From: Collybia mongolica
Taxonomy: Eukaryota > Basidiomycota > Agaricomycetes > Agaricales > Clitocybaceae
Assembly (NCBI GenBank): GCA_013420905.1
Contig: JAAXNY010000005.1
Location: 1,674,001 to 1,738,000 of the forward strand
DNA: 64,000 nt
Reading direction: 5' to 3'
The notes under the pieces: generated by a model
Databases searched by the model: none
Seen by the model: the letters and a program-made list of their open reading frames with translations, nothing else
Told to the model about the DNA's origin: nothing
Position numbers and translations under genes: made by a program
In this document: in pieces, positions 39,567 to 52,037 of the stretch
Position numbering within the stretch: the first letter of the stretch is position 1
Layout of the letters: each line of letters opens with the position of its first letter

Positions 39567-40973
39567 CCATTTCTGTGGGGCGCAGGTCTACAAACCGCCT
39601 TTCGGTTGTTACTCGTACACAATGGGAAGCACCATACCACTTTATGCTATAGCTATCTACAATTTATACCCAGGTGAATCAATAATGTAATACATCGCTG
39701 TAATATGCACTGCCCCACGTTTAAATAACTATACCCACTACGATTTCAGGTGGGAGAAGTATACAAACCAGTTATGATTTAGTACGCGTATATTGTACAC
39801 TGGTGGATATATATGATATTGGTATCTATTGGTATCGACATATCCTAATACTCTCCGAAAGTAAAAGAAACTCCTGGAAATAAAATCTACTGACAAATTC
39901 CTGAGTCCAAATCAACATAGAAGAAAAATATGCATCTTTCGGTATTTCATAGTAACAAGCTAAAATCTAGCTAGATGATGCCCCAAGAAGTATTTGAGCC
40001 CTCATTTCAATGCAATGTCCATGTACCAGCCAGTTGATTCACAAGATCGTCAACCATATCCTACAATTGGGCAATGGGCATGTCAACCATCACCAAATGT
40101 TACAACGAATTCTAACCCACCTCAGACTGTTGTTGGGTTGCTTCATCAGACACAAGAGCGCTTAACCAGTATTGTTGACTAGTGTCGAGTAAAAACAGAG
40201 GATTGCTTTGGGAGACCCGCAAGATCCGCCGTGCAAGGTCGTTGCGCCGCTCAGTCGTTGTCTCCAATTGAAAAATGAATGGGAGAAGTCTTATTATGTA
40301 TTAGATAGAGCATGAAAGCATGGATGGATAGGGTACTTGCTGCTGTGTCTGGGGTTCGTCAGATTGGGATAGAACCCATTGCATTATACTCGCGATCCGT
40401 GAGTAGTGTTCCTATGGCGGTACGAATGAGATCAGGATTAGTTAAGTTTGAGCAGATACGATCCAAGCTCACCGCTTTTAGGATAACAGACTGGGTAGAT
40501 GAAAGGACATCGGTGACACATCATTGACTCTATTGAAAAATACATACCATCTACGAGTTCGGATGGTATATATCGAGGCACGACGCTCTCCGCAGGTCAG
40601 GGGAATTTGAATCCTGTATATTCGCTCTTTATGATCAATTTTCTGTATATGTCATGTATTTAATACTTTTCTGGAAGGCACAGTTTGATCCCGAGCTCGA
40701 GATTTGGATGTAGATTTATCAATTGTTGTTAAACACCAAAATCGTGATATAGATAAACGTATGAAGCGTAGGAACGCCTCACGAGTTACGGTAGATATGG
40801 GCCCGTGACAGAAACCGAAGCTCACAAAACCTGACATGCGACGGTCCCTGAGAATACTTCGCATGGAACATACTGAAGATAAGTTCTGTAATGTTCGACC
40901 ACAGCTGAAAATCTTGTCGGATGTTATGAAATCTGACCAGCGAGTCAATGAAGATTGCTGACTGAGATGATTT
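39567..40973. other. Region downstream of hydrolase gene with unresolved coding fragments
   Basis: 39690-39960 is AT-rich and non-coding. On the minus strand, 40359-40490 reads SVILKAVSLDRICSNLTNPD followed by LIRTAIGTLLTDREYNAM and a TGA, after a plausible acceptor (CTACCCAG). It looks protein-like but I could not connect it securely to the small gene at 40974-41415. Confidence 0.35.
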
Positions 40974-41415
40974 CTAGGAGAAAAATTCCTTTGGTGTCTG
41001 ACCCGAGTGGAGGAGCTGCAACGCACAGAGGGCTGTCGCATCGTGGCACGGCATACCGTCGAAATACACGTCACCGTGGGTATGCTTATTGTAATAATCG
41101 TCGGGGCTGTTCCCTCTTCGGGTACTAAAATCTTCCTACAAAGAAGATAAAACAAGGCAAGCTATCGTTAATCATCCTACTAACCTGCTCTCCCTGTGGC
41201 ATTTGGGTGACACCAGAAGAAGTAGTCTCTCTATTCTTGTGGTTGAACTGTTCTGTGCGAGCTGTGGCTGTGGACATGCTGCATTTCGCAGTTGGTGGAG
41301 AGGTTGAGAGGTTGTAAGGTTTAGGCGCTACTCCTGAAGTGGATGGCATCCCCGTGAGTTTCTGAGGTGACTTGGACATTGGGTTGGGAAGAAGGTTAAT
41401 TGAGAGCCGTGCCAT
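40974..41415 (-). CDS. Hypothetical protein, exon structure uncertain
   Basis: Exon 1 starts at the ATG at 41415, or alternatively at 41379 (MSKSPQKLTGMPSTSG), and ends GVTQMPQGEQ before a GTTAGT donor. Acceptance at TTTGTAG keeps phase and gives EDFSTRRGNSPDDYYNKHTH, then GDVYFDGMPCHDATALCALQ and a TAG at 40974, about 125 residues. Further exon-like sequence lies beyond the stop in another frame (FHNIRQDFQLWSNITELIFS, 40800-40950), so the real gene may be longer and spliced differently around 40970-41080. No known domain recognised. Confidence 0.35.
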
Positions 41416-41709
41416 TCATGTGAAACCTGATATGAGACCTCGTTCAGGCCAAAGTTTACCTTTGTGAGAGGTTTTGGAGCACGTTTGACTTATCGCGAGT
41501 GCACATTTTTTAGGGGAGACGACCTGCAGAAAAAGTAAGGCCAAGATTGGGGAAGTCATCGTCTATGATAGCTCGATCTTTCGCAGCCCAAACTTGTGCA
41601 CCTACGATTCAATGCAAGGCAACCAAGAAGAGGTAAATATGTCACTCTAGCACTCCTGACAGCCCATGTCCAAAAACAACGGTATACTCCATTATAAAGG
41701 CAATAAAGC

Positions 41710-42604
41710 TCATATTACACGCTTGATTTCAAAGAAGGACTTGAAAAAGAAAAATCAATAAAAATAGTTGGGAATTTTATGAAAACTTACTTTTAAGTAG
41801 TAGACCTGCCATGCTACTACAGAGAATAAGACGACGGCTTGAAGTACGGACCACCATTTCACGCGAGCATTGGTGGATTCCGCAGTATTTCGGTGTGTTC
41901 TCTCTCTGACCACAATATACTCCTGCTCATCCTTGACAGCTGCTAATCCGTTCGCTAATGACCGAATCTCGCGTTCCACAGGAGCAACAACGTCTAAAGG
42001 AGATATAGGCAATGCGGAAAAAACGGAGGAATGCGTGCGCTCGTACCATCACCGGAAACATAAATTACTCCGTGCACATTGAAGCTAATGGATACAAGTC
42101 ACTTCATTTGGTCTAGAAATATGGTATTGCTGGGATGACGAACCTGACCATCTTGTCTGTGACGGCACTCATTTGATTTGAGAAGCAAAGCTCGTGTCGT
42201 CCGTCCTTTTCAGCAGTAATTGATAACGACCCAGTAGATTGTCGTATTTGCTTTCCCAGGACGCGGTCGTCTGGGTCTGCCAGCTTTAGTCGAGCACCAT
42301 AAGCCATGAGTGGATTCGAGTTTGACCTGGAATAACATACCCAGAAATCAATGTCTAAATGCCCCCCTCCTCCAACCTGATAAGTGACCGTCATCTAGTT
42401 GTTTAGGTTCTTAGCAGTCAGAATAGAACGGATTCGCATGAATTTGCGAGAAATAACCTTGTCGTGAATGTGAAGGTCTTCAAAAAAGCATTCCTTCTTC
42501 CCAGCAGGCACTTCGATTAGATGCGCGGACACAAGTACTGGAATGATGAGAACCAGTGTCAGCCATGCATTGAATAAGCTTTGGGTATATAGAATTCGGG
42601 CCAT
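41710..42604 (-). CDS. EMP24: p24-family cargo receptor, Emp24/TMED2 (p24-beta) type
   Basis: A signal peptide (MARILYTQSLFNAW...IPVLVSA) leads into the GOLD domain: HLIEVPAGKKECFFEDLHIH with the first conserved Cys, MTVTYQVGGGGHLDIDFWV, ITAEKDGRHELCFSNQMSAV with the second Cys. A luminal coiled coil follows (VEREIRSLANGLAAVKDEQE, YIVVRERTHRNTAESTNARV), then one membrane span (WWSVLQAVVLFSVVAWQVYY) and the short cytosolic tail LKSFFEIKRVI, whose FF and terminal hydrophobics are COPII/COPI sorting signals. The tail matches the TMED2/Emp24 branch. Function: selection of cargo, notably GPI-anchored proteins, in ER-Golgi vesicles. An in-frame Met 44 codons upstream would bury the signal peptide, so 42604 is preferred. 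The last intron separates YYLK from SFFE. Divergent from RanBP1. Confidence 0.92.
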
Positions 42605-42780
42605 TAGTCGGGGACTGGGGGTTGTGGGGAACGGAAAGACTTGCCACGACAAATTCTGGCCTGCAACTGATGGGACCCCGACCGCAGCTCTCCGGGGTCT
42701 CTGTGGACTTTTGCGGAGGATTTTCAAGGTTTCCACATCTTCACCACCTTCCTCGTTACTACATTCATATCCCTTTGAAC
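42605..42780. promoter_or_regulatory. Shared promoter of EMP24 (minus) and RanBP1 (plus)
   Basis: Only 176 bases separate the two start codons of this divergent pair, so both promoters and leaders must lie here. I see no clear TATA box on either strand. Confidence 0.5.
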
Positions 42781-43688
42781 ATGTCCGAAAATACAGAAGC
42801 CCTTGTACCTAGAGTATGTTTTACGTTCCTCATCCACTCCCGATCCGCGAACGTCTGGGCAGATCTTGGGATTTACGTGACATGTCCAGATACTAATTTC
42901 AGCGCTTTTTCTGTAGGAAGAGGAAGTCGATGCTCACTTCGAGCCTGTAATCAAGCTCACAGAGCAGGTGGACACGAAAACTCTCGAAGAGGACGAACAA
43001 GTTCTCTTCAAGATGTGCGTTCATGTTCAATCTACGCGATCGTAATCCCATCGGCTTCACTAACTTTACAATTCACCTCGCAATTTTTCATCGATAAAAC
43101 TAGGCGGGCTAAGCTTTTCAGGTTCGACGCTGGATCTGCTGAATGGAAGGAACGCGGCACGGGTGATGTTCGCCTGCTTGCCCACAAAGAGACAAAGAAG
43201 GTCCGGGTTGTTATGCGACGCGATAAGACGTTGAAAGTCTGCGCAAATCACGTTAGTGAGTTACCAACCTGCTCCGATGATACTTTGTTCGCGACATTGA
43301 ATATGTTTGAATCAGTCTCATCGGATATGAGGCTGCAGCCCAACATCGGGTCGGACAGGAGTTGGGTCTGGAAAGTAGCTGCCGACTACTCTGAATCGCC
43401 GCCAACTGCCGAAACCCTTGCTATCCGTTTCGCTAATGCAGAAAGTAGGTCGTTGTTTCGGGGTACGCATGATTGAGTCTTCATGATGCAAATTTAGATG
43501 CTGCTCAATTCAAGACCGCTTTTGAAGAGGCACGGGCTACCAACGCTGCATTGCTCAGCGGATCGGCTCCTTCTGAGGAGGAGAAGGACGAGGTAAAAAC
43601 GGAGGACGAGGCTACAAAGACCGAGGAGACCGAGTCGAAGCCGGACGCTGCTGAAGAGAAGAAGGAGGATGAAGAGAAGAAGGAATAA
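42781..43688 (+). CDS. YRB1: Ran-binding protein 1 (RanBP1/Yrb1)
   Basis: Starts MSENTEALVPR and joins EEEVDAHFEPVIKLTEQVDT, the hallmark entry to a RanBD. The domain continues EEDEQVLFKMRAKLFRFDAG, WKERGTGDVRLLAHKETKKV, RVVMRRDKTLKVCANH, PNIGSDRSWVWKVAADYSE and ends ETLAIRFANAENAAQFKTAF. The C-terminal tail is an acidic/Lys repeat (EEEKDEVKTEDEATKTEETE). RanBP1 binds Ran-GTP and helps RanGAP release it from export complexes in the cytoplasm. Introns after VPR, in the F-K-M-R codon, after CANH and after FANAE have GT..AG ends. About 215 residues, the normal RanBP1 size. Convergent with ClpX, 251 bases between stops. Confidence 0.93.
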
Positions 43689-43939
43689 ATTTGTCGACCC
43701 GTTCTATGATCTTTTAGCCCCCTTTCTTCCCATATCAGGCTAAAATGCTACTGATAGTTTAGATCACAACGTCTTCTAAGAACATCATTCAAGGGGAACC
43801 CACTGCAGAAATTGTGTATCCATTCACCGGAACCCTTCGGGTTCCATAGTGTACATGAACAGATGCCAATGTTATTTAAATTTATGCTTTGCGGGTTACA
43901 TCCGGGGTACATGCATGATGGCAAAGAATAATCATTTAG

Positions 43940-46164
43940 TTATGGAGAACTTTGTGCCTCCTCTGCCGCCCATGCCTCCCAGAATGCGACCGCCTCACCC
44001 TTCCGCCAGTACCTTGGAGAAGCTTCACCCCTCACGACCCTCGCAGTAATAAGAACGTGGCGGATGTCAGACCCGCTGTCTTTTGCTCAACATACGAGTT
44101 TGACGGCACATGGAAGAAGGGATCACTCACGGTACTTCGTACATTGGTTCCAATAGTAGCGTCTCCTAATATAGTTTAAGAGACTTTTTCGAAAGGTTTA
44201 GCAAATATTGAATAACTAACCATGATGCCTCGCAGGCCCCTCGCGCCTCCTCCTCTTTCTGCAGCCTTCTGACAAATTTCATCCAGCGCGGAGTTAGTAA
44301 ACCGTATTTCAACACCAGAATATCCGAAGAGTGACTGGTATTGCGACATAAGGGAACCCTTCACTTCCGTGAGGATGCGCCGCAGGTCAGGAACCGTGAG
44401 CGGAGCAAGGGTCGTTATTGAAGGTAAGCGAGAGATAAATTCTGGAATGAATCTAGTGTAACCATTATTGTGATTAACGAGAAAATACTAGACGAAAAAA
44501 GCCGTACCCGTATTTGACAAGGTCTAGAAACAGAAAGAGTTGGATTATGAAGTTGAAGAGGAAAAATTACTGACCACTGGTTTCCACAAGTTCAAGAACG
44601 TTTGGAGGGGCCTTCCGGTTGGGTGTAAAAAATGGTAGTGAGTTGCCTTCCTCAGGCGTTGGCAAATTGGCTGTGAAGCCAATGGACTATTAACCATTAA
44701 TATGCATAGGGCACTTATGTAGAGAGGCTCTACTTACCCCTTTTGCTACACGTTGTTTGATAACATTTTCAAGCCCGACGAACGCCCCACTGAGTATGAA
44801 CAACACGTTTGTGGTATCAATATGGTATGTATCAGGTTTGGCTTAAGACGTGTTATTAGTTTGTTCGGAACAGATAAAAAACCATTTACCTGCAGCAATG
44901 TGTGGAGCGCGTTGCCCAGTTCTCGAGTGACCTTCTCCACCAGGTGGGGCCTCCATTGAAGCAACACCCTTCGCTTGGACGCTTACGACCGAACCTTCCA
45001 TCATCCGAAGGAGGGCTTGTTGTACACCTTCACCCCCGACGTCTCGCGAACCTTCCATGCCGCCTGCGGATTTCTTCGCGATCTTGTCAACCTCATCAAT
45101 ATACACAATACCCATGCTATCGCCTAGATTGTCAACCTCACGTTTCAATGAGCATGGGAACGTTAATCAAACGAACCTAGCACGTAGTGGATCCCAGTTC
45201 GCGGCTTGCATCTTAGGACTAGGTTGAAAATGTTATATTTACAGATAAATAAAGACTCACTAAACGCTGTATAGTCATATCAACGTCATCTCCTACGTCT
45301 AAGTATTGAGGAGATCAAACTACGAGTAAAGGGGAAACAGTATTGGAACTGACATCCAGCCTGATGTAATAGTGAAAATCTAACCTATTATTATAATTTT
45401 GTATATGGATCAAGCTCACCTGAGTGAAAGACGTCGCGTCGCTGACAGAAAAAGGAACATCTAGGACTTTCGCTAGTGTCTTCGCAAGCAGTGTTTTGCC
45501 GGATCCGGTTGGACCACTTTTCACATTGTACGTAAGTTAAGGTCAGGGCAGACACAAGCCTCATACATCACAAGGACATTACTCTTCTCGATTATTGGCA
45601 TTTGTGGTCGAGGGAACGACGGTATTGGTGAATTGACCTTCCGAAGTGGCCTGACCTGAGCTGTAGAAACACCGGGGTGCTCTGTTGATAGGTAAGGGAA
45701 GTATATGCTTAGAAATAGAAAAATTAGTATACCATCATTGATATGATGTTCATATGCTTGGTCCTGTTCTGATTGTTCTGCTCGTTGGGCTTCCAAATAA
45801 GATACATTGGCTCGGACTCGGTTGTAGTGGTTGTACACGCTATTTCTGTCGAAGTGAGATGACCATGAAATACACAACCGTACGTACGCGACAGAAAGAA
45901 CTTTCTTCGCATTATCCTGTCCTACGATGAATTCATTGAGGTATTGTACCAGCTGGATTCTCCCGTCAGATGGTGTTCACAGCGTTCCATTTAACCTGTC
46001 ACCTCGCGTGGTGTAGCTAATCCAAATCCTGGGGGTTGTCTGTGGGGTATCTCTTGGTCGCCACCGTTGGCTGGTTCGTGAATTGGCTGGGTACGAATAT
46101 TCCGCCGAGGGGCCGAAGGCCGAATATGAAGGAAAGGTCTGATTGATGGTCTATGCCAGGTCAT
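43940..46164 (-). CDS. clpX: Mitochondrial ATP-dependent unfoldase ClpX
   Basis: The N-terminus [20 protein letters not shown] is basic and typical of a mitochondrial presequence. There is no N-terminal Cys4 zinc domain. The AAA+ core begins [35 protein letters not shown], then Walker A GPTGSGKT, pore loop AGYVGDDV, Walker [16 protein letters not shown], the [13 protein letters not shown] block, and [26 protein letters not shown] is the IGF loop that docks ClpX on Clp[20 protein letters not shown] is the arginine-finger box. The C-terminal domain carries [20 protein letters not shown] and [11 protein letters not shown], ending EEAQSSP. With the IGF loop intact, a ClpXP protease in the mitochondrial matrix is inferred. 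About ten introns. Divergent from Cactin, 241 bases apart. Confidence 0.93.
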
Positions 46165-46405
46165 AGGCGTTGAGGAATTGAGTGCAGCGAGTAAGGAAAG
46201 TCGGTATAAGATAAATGCTAGTAATACCCGGGCGAGTAGCACAAGTCCGATAGACGGCACTGAGTCTCCGATAGCCGTGTTTACACAAAAGCAGAGGCAA
46301 ATACTCATATTACATACTGACGACAACAGGACCAGGAGCGAATATTCAAACAACCCAACCTCACGCCCTATCTCTTCTTCTTCTTCGCTTCGAATTTTGG
46401 TCGTC
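46165..46405. promoter_or_regulatory. Shared promoter of ClpX (minus) and Cactin (plus)
   Basis: Start codons lie 241 bases apart and diverge, so regulation is confined to this stretch. Open frames cross it from both sides but read leader-like sequence. A TCTTCTTCTTCTTCG pyrimidine run sits just before the Cactin ATG. Confidence 0.5.
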
Positions 46406-48898
46406 ATGAGGAGAACGTCTCGCTCGGCTTCGCCACGAAGAAGGTATGATGACCGCGATCGAGACCTTGGGGGCTCCGACGTGCGTTCATCTAGACCTGA
46501 CAAGAGATCCTCGAGGGTAGATGACTACGACGAACCCAGACATAAGCGGCGCCGTAGTCGCAGCAGAGAAAAGGATGATTCGAGAAGGAAACGAGATGGA
46601 AGCAGGTCTAAGGACGCGGAGAGAAAGGACAAAAAGTAAGTCTAGGTGAAGTCTATTGCCAGGCCAGCCCGATGTTGATGACCATCCAGGCGCAAACGCG
46701 ACAAATCCGAGGAGCGCAAAGCAAGGAAAGCTGAAAAAAAGAGGATAAAGGAAGAAGAAGAAGCTCGTCAGGTTGCGGAGCTCAGTGTTTACAGTGCGAC
46801 TGACAATCCATTCCATGACATCAATCTAGGACAGCAGTTCCGCTGGCACAAAAAGAATGAAAAGGAGCGAAAGGCTGGAATGACATTGGCAGAGTCTCAG
46901 CGAAGGGACGCTCTGCGTAGGCAGGAAGCAAAAGAAGAGTTGGAACGGCTTAACAGACGGCGGGCAGAAAGAGAAGTGGAACAAAGTCTCAGAGAAGAGG
47001 AAGAGATGAGGATGCAGAGATTGCAAGAGTCTGCACAAATGTCGGACTGGTTATCGAAGGATGGCGATTTTCAGCTGGAACAGGAGCGAAGGAGGGCTGC
47101 CATTCGTATCAAAGAAAAGCGAGCTAAGGCCATTGATTTTCTGGCCCTCAACTTGAAATATGTCAATCCTCGTGCAGATGAGGAGGATGCTGCGGCAGGA
47201 GACGAAGATGCTGGTCTTGAAATAGACTTGGACGAGCCCTATAATATATTTGATGTATGTATTTCGCGCTATTTGTTGGTTGTTCTCTCACACCCTCCAC
47301 AGAATCTCTCTACCGAACAAGTCGAGGAGTTACATGACGATATCGACAGGTATCTAGCTCTAGAGGACGCAGAAGTCAACCTCGACTTCTGGACGGTATG
47401 AAAACCTTTTTGGTCCATAAGACTTGGAACTTATGTTGCGAACGCTATAGAATATGATGGTCGTGTGTAAGGATCGTCTTGACACTATCAAAGCGAACCA
47501 GCGGACAGGAGTAGAATCTTCCATGGCCGTTGAAGCTGACGTCACCGCATTATTGTCGGGCAAGTCATATGATGACTTAGTTTCGCTCCAAAGGAAGATC
47601 CGGGAAAAGCTCACAAGTGGAGAACCTGTTGACACTGACTATTGGGAGGGGCTTCTCAAGAAGCTCCTCGTATGGAAAGCAAAGGTAAGTAGATATTCCT
47701 CTTCCACCTTTGACCAATGAGTGATAAAGAACTCAACTAACAGGCTAAACTAAAAGCTTTGCATGAAGTCGTTGTTCGTAACAGGTTGGAGCAGCTTCGT
47801 AAACGACAGCGAGATGAGGCACTGTTGGCACAAGAAGAATTGCTTGCTGGTGTTGCAAGATCGGCGTCAAAGAAATGGGGTGCCGAGGCAGCGCCCGCAA
47901 TGGAAATGCCTGAACCAGAAGCAATTCCTGTTGAAGAAATGGAGGAGTATGACAGGGCCATGAGTCCCATACTTCTGGACATCACCAAGTTGCCCCTAGA
48001 GGAACGGGAAATCGATATCTTCACCGAGGCTGAAGATCGTCGAACACTTGTAGGTATCCTTTTATCGTTTGTCAGCTTGCCCATTTACATTTCTCCACAG
48101 CTTGAACAGCGTCGAACCGTTGCTGCTTCGCGCTTTGTACCAAAAGTTGCACAACCTAACATCGAGGTAGAGGACGAGGAAGCACCGAGTGGTGCGGATC
48201 TCGCGTCCGAAGCTCTTTATAGAGCGGAAGCAGAGCGAGACTTAGACGAAGAAGAAGAGCTGTTCAACCTCGAGGAGAATATTGTCAACCCAACGACATA
48301 CAATTGGGAAGACAAGTACAGACCTCGCAAACCAAGATACTTTAATCGCGTGCACACTGGTTATGAGTGGAACAAGTACAATCAGACACATTATGAGTGC
48401 GTTTTCATATGTCTAGTCCTCTTCACAGTTCCTCAGTCTACTTCCAGCACGGACAACCCACCTCCCAAGGTTGTACAAGGATACAAAGTTTGTACACACC
48501 CCAATGATTGCCGTACTTTCAAAGCTTACCAGAATTACGGGTAGTTTAATATATTTTATCCGGACCTCATCGACAAGAGCAAGGCGCCTACATACAAAAT
48601 TGTCAAGGAACCAGGCAACGACGAGACCGTTCTTCTGCATTTCAGCGCTGGACCCCCATACGAGGATATTGCTTTCCGAATTGTCAACAGAGAATGGGAG
48701 TTCTCACACAAACGGTACGCTCGTGTTGTATTTTGGACAATGTGTCTTGATGCGCGAGGTTTTTTAGTGGTTTCCGAAGCAGCTTCGATCGGGGTTGTCT
48801 TTCTCTCTGGTTTAATTTCAGGCGTAGCGTAAGCATTATTTATTCCTTTTATCCGTTCATATTTCTAATGCGATTAAACATAGTTTTACCGAAAATAA
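46406..48898 (+). CDS. Cactin (splicing-associated protein)
   Basis: The N-terminus is an Arg/Ser/Asp-rich segment (MRRTSRSASPRRRYDDRDRD...) as in splicing factors. A Lys/Glu coiled region follows, then the cactin mid domain: DNPFHDINLGQQFRWHKKNE, AESQRRDALRRQEAKEELER, IRIKEKRAKAIDFLALNLKY, LSTEQVEELHDDIDRYLALE and DTDYWEGLLKKLLVWKAKAK. The C-terminal cactin domain is complete: NPTTYNWEDKYRPRKPRYFN, RVHTGYEWNKYNQTHYDTDN, PPPKVVQGYKFNIFYPDLID, PTYKIVKEPGNDETVLLHFS, AGPPYEDIAFRIVNREWEFS, HKRGFRSSFDRG and FNFRRSFYRK before TAA at 48896-48898. The last six codons come from a separate small exon after a GTAAGC intron; the end matches the F-x-F-K-R-x-R-Y-R-R terminus of animal cactins. Cactin associates with spliceosomes. 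Nine or so exons, no defect. Confidence 0.92.
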
Positions 48899-49470
48899 AT
48901 TTCCAAACCCTTTGCATCCGGGGTTGTTATGGTTTTGCATTCAGGTGTAGCGTCGTTAGTCGTCTTTTCACTCGAAGTAGCACTTATGATATCTCTTTAT
49001 TCGTGCACCTATAAAGTAATTATGCCACACCTTTGGTCCCATTTACACGAGTCACCACAAGGCCCTTCCCAAGTATATATTGCAGGCTAAACGTTCTCCA
49101 CATCCCTGCTTCAGTTTCGCGGAGTTCAAAGCCGCCCCGTGTCCACGGGATATTACACAAGCTCTCAAAAGCGGCCTTGTCCGGTCTGTTCAAGTCATTG
49201 TTGCACACCTCGGAGTTCGATTTTGCCTTTGTGCTCACAGCTTGGACCGGTACCCTTCGGTTGGCTACACGCCATCCCATATGCATACATCCGTAAGTCC
49301 CCAAAGCGTGGCACTTGTACAATCCCGCTTTGTCCCCTCTTACTGAGCACAATGTTGCTATAATGGTTATGGTCATGCATATGGTATTTTTCCGGAACAG
49401 GTAGTATGTTTTGATATCCTATAAAGACAGCTCTCCGTTGTTTGGATTATCCCCCAATTTTTGTTACTGG
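48899..49470. other. Intergenic between Cactin and cyclin genes
   Basis: Several overlapping frames of 60-118 codons exist on both strands at 49020-49380 but none has a motif, and they shadow each other. The right end is the cyclin promoter, with a TATAAA at 49420-49425. Confidence 0.5.
49420..49425 (+). promoter_or_regulatory. TATA box of the cyclin gene
   Basis: TATAAA lies 51 bases before the first downstream ATG (49471). It helps decide that start, because the open frame upstream of the TATA box has no ATG. Confidence 0.5.
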
Positions 49471-51092
49471 ATGCCTTCTATCGCGATGATTTCCGCCCTA
49501 CCTCAGCTTCATGGTCGTGCAGCTCGACTTCAATTTTACAACAAGCCGAAGTTCCTATTAGCGCCTGACCCCAAATACGCCCCACCAGTCTTGTGCACCG
49601 AGCCGAGCCAAGATAGCCAACCCATGTCCCGGCTCCCTTTATCGGCACTGTCCAATCAACAGTTTACTGTCACAGCTCGCGTCGAAGGAAAGTGGTCACG
49701 TGCAAACCAAGATACACTCAACACGCTAAGTCGTCCCAAGCCCCCCCGTCCCGATGGGGACTACCCCCTTCCCCCAACCCTTGAAGATATCCTCCGTATG
49801 GAACCCGAACTGTCGCCTCGGTCGATTTTGCAGCGCGCTAGTGATGTGCCCGCGTCTGTGGCGCAGGCTTTCCTCGATAGGCTGAAAAATGGTCGTGGTA
49901 AAGTACATAACCCTCGCAAGCGAAAGGTCCTTACACCGTTCCCTCCTCACCATAATGACCAGAGCGATTCAACTGGTGACTTGGAGGGTACTGCGGGCGC
50001 GTCTAGAAAACGCACTCGGAAAAGGACATGCCCTGACGCCACCGTGCCCACCACTGCCCGAGCTTTAAAGCTTTTAGAACATCAGTACGGGGAGCTTCGG
50101 CCTCTTGTAGAGTGGCTCACCGCTGTCCTGTACAATATCATAGCCCTCCCATTGGGAGTTAACAAATGGTGTGTATCCGGCTTGCCGCTATTTCTCCCTG
50201 GTACTGACTTACTTTTCTAGTTCCATTGACGAAAACACAAAGCAGAATGTCATGTCCAGAATCCTCAACGTCCTTTCGGTATATACACCCGAGAGCGCTA
50301 TCATTGTGTCGGCTGTTTGGTATATCTCGCGCCTCTTCCCAGGCGGCATAGTCGTGGCCGAACTCTTCGTTGGATTGGATGCCATAGAATTAATGGTTCG
50401 TATATTTATCCTTGGGTTAATCTTAGCATGGAAGTGGTTGCATGATACAGTGATCAAAGCAAGATGTTGGTGAGTTTTTTCATCTGATGCGCCTCTTTGG
50501 TATCGCTGACACGCCACACAGGACGACTTTTGTTTCCCTCACTTGCGATTCCATAAATAAGCTCGAGAAGACTGCCTTGAAGATCCTCAATTACAATATT
50601 CGTATATCCCCTGGCCAATGGGAATCTTGGTTGATTTCTCTTCAGGAGTCCACTCGCGATTTTCCCCAAGTTAGGAGCAGTGGCAAGTCTCCTCATACTG
50701 TTATCAACGATCTTCTTTCCTCGGTACAGCGAACCCATGAAGTGTATGTTCTAGAACCCATTGCGCCACCAACCACATACAACTTGGAGCATGAGCTTCA
50801 CTCTGCAGTGATGGAAGGCCTGCTTGATAATTGTCTGTTTTTCCGGGGACGACAAATTCCCAACGTTTCCGAGCCTGCGACACGGAACCCGGCTGTAGAT
50901 GCAACCGTAACGCCCCCTGGGCACTCAAGAATGCCTAACATTGTACTCAGTCCCTCGTCGTGTCGCGTCATGACGGCCGACGTCCTTACCACCACCACTG
51001 TAGATCAGCCATCATACTCGTACGGCAAGTACAGCTCTGTCCTTCCGCTGCATTACTCGTATGGGCCATGTGTTATCACCTCCATTGGATAG
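49471..51092 (+). CDS. PHO80-like cyclin
   Basis: The N-terminal half is Pro/Ser-rich and basic (MPSIAMISALPQLHGRAARL ... RKRTRKRTCPDATVPTTA). The cyclin box starts about residue 215: LRPLVEWLTAVLYN, then after an intron SIDENTKQNVMSRILNVLSV, YTPESAIIVSAVWYISRLFP, FILGLILAWKWLHDTVIKAR, and after a second intron CWTTFVSLTCDSINKLEKTA, LKILNYNIRISPGQWESWLI. The A-W-K-W-L-x-D and N-K-L-E-x-x-A-L-x-x-L-x-x-x-I motifs are those of PHO80/PCL-type cyclins that pair with a Pho85/Cdk5-like kinase. The long Ser/Thr/Pro-rich tail may carry degradation signals, an inference. Which process it controls (phosphate, polarity, cell cycle) cannot be read from sequence. Three exons; start chosen as the first ATG after the TATA box. 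Confidence 0.82.
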
Positions 51093-52037
51093 CTGCCATT
51101 CATGTAAATGCCGGTTTCCATCCCCCTCACTCGTTATGACCTTGAAAGTACCCATCAACCCGCCTCAGCTACACACTCATCTGGATACAGCCTTAGCTGG
51201 TAGGATGTTTTGCGGGTCGTGGCAATTCGTACTTATCAGTTCAGTACCAGCGTACTCGGCCTTTCCTTACAGTTGGTCTCAAACTGATCATTGATCAGAT
51301 TTAGCTTCCGATCGTCTGACTCCGCTCGCAGCCCGCGTATATATATTACCGGCGTTGCTCATGATCAAATTGGTTGTCCTATTAATAAAGCAGAGATACT
51401 GGTTACCTACATCTATTCTCTCTTACCTACCTAACTCTATCTCTGTTGAATTAGCTGTCTGCTACCTATATCATGCAAATTCAGTCAATGATGTACATAT
51501 TGGGCTCGAAATGCGATTTCTGGCGTGAAAAACAAGTGGAAAATGTCATCACTTGAAATGACTTGGAACTTTTTGACTACAATCAGGTTGAAAATTCAGA
51601 ATGGTGTCACCCATTGAGGGGGAAAACGGAAAAAAATGAGGAGGAATCCTGGATACATGCTACTGACAATTTTGATATACCTTTATGTTTTCTATGTACT
51701 ATGGGTGACCCACTAATCTCCGATTTTTGACTCCCTCCCCCGTAACACTACAAAATGGATACTAGTATACAGAACTGGTTCTTACAGACAGATTGCCCTA
51801 CCTCAATTACTTTTTTTGGGGGGAGAAAATGTGGCAGGTGTTGACCAAGACAACGGGCTCGATTTCAGGTGTATGTATTGCTTATTTTTATCACTGTTGT
51901 CACATCAAAAATCAGGAAAATTTCATGCCCCGAGGGGTGATGTCTCAACTGCCGAGCTGGGAAGCCAGGGTCATCTGAAAATGAAACGAGGGTCCCTCAC
52001 ATTTCTGGGTACCTATACATATACAGTAGATATATGC
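51093..52037. other. Transition from euchromatin to repeat-rich DNA
   Basis: No gene. Beyond about 51.3 kb the sequence becomes AT-richer with homopolymer-like stretches (GGAAAAAAATG, TTTTTTTGGGG) and the last unit-like sequence before the tandem array. This marks the boundary of the gene-dense part of the window. Confidence 0.5.

Noticed and set aside
49020..49376. 118-codon minus-strand frame between Cactin and cyclin
   Set aside because: Overlapped by three plus-strand frames, no motif, and it would cross the cyclin promoter with its TATA box.
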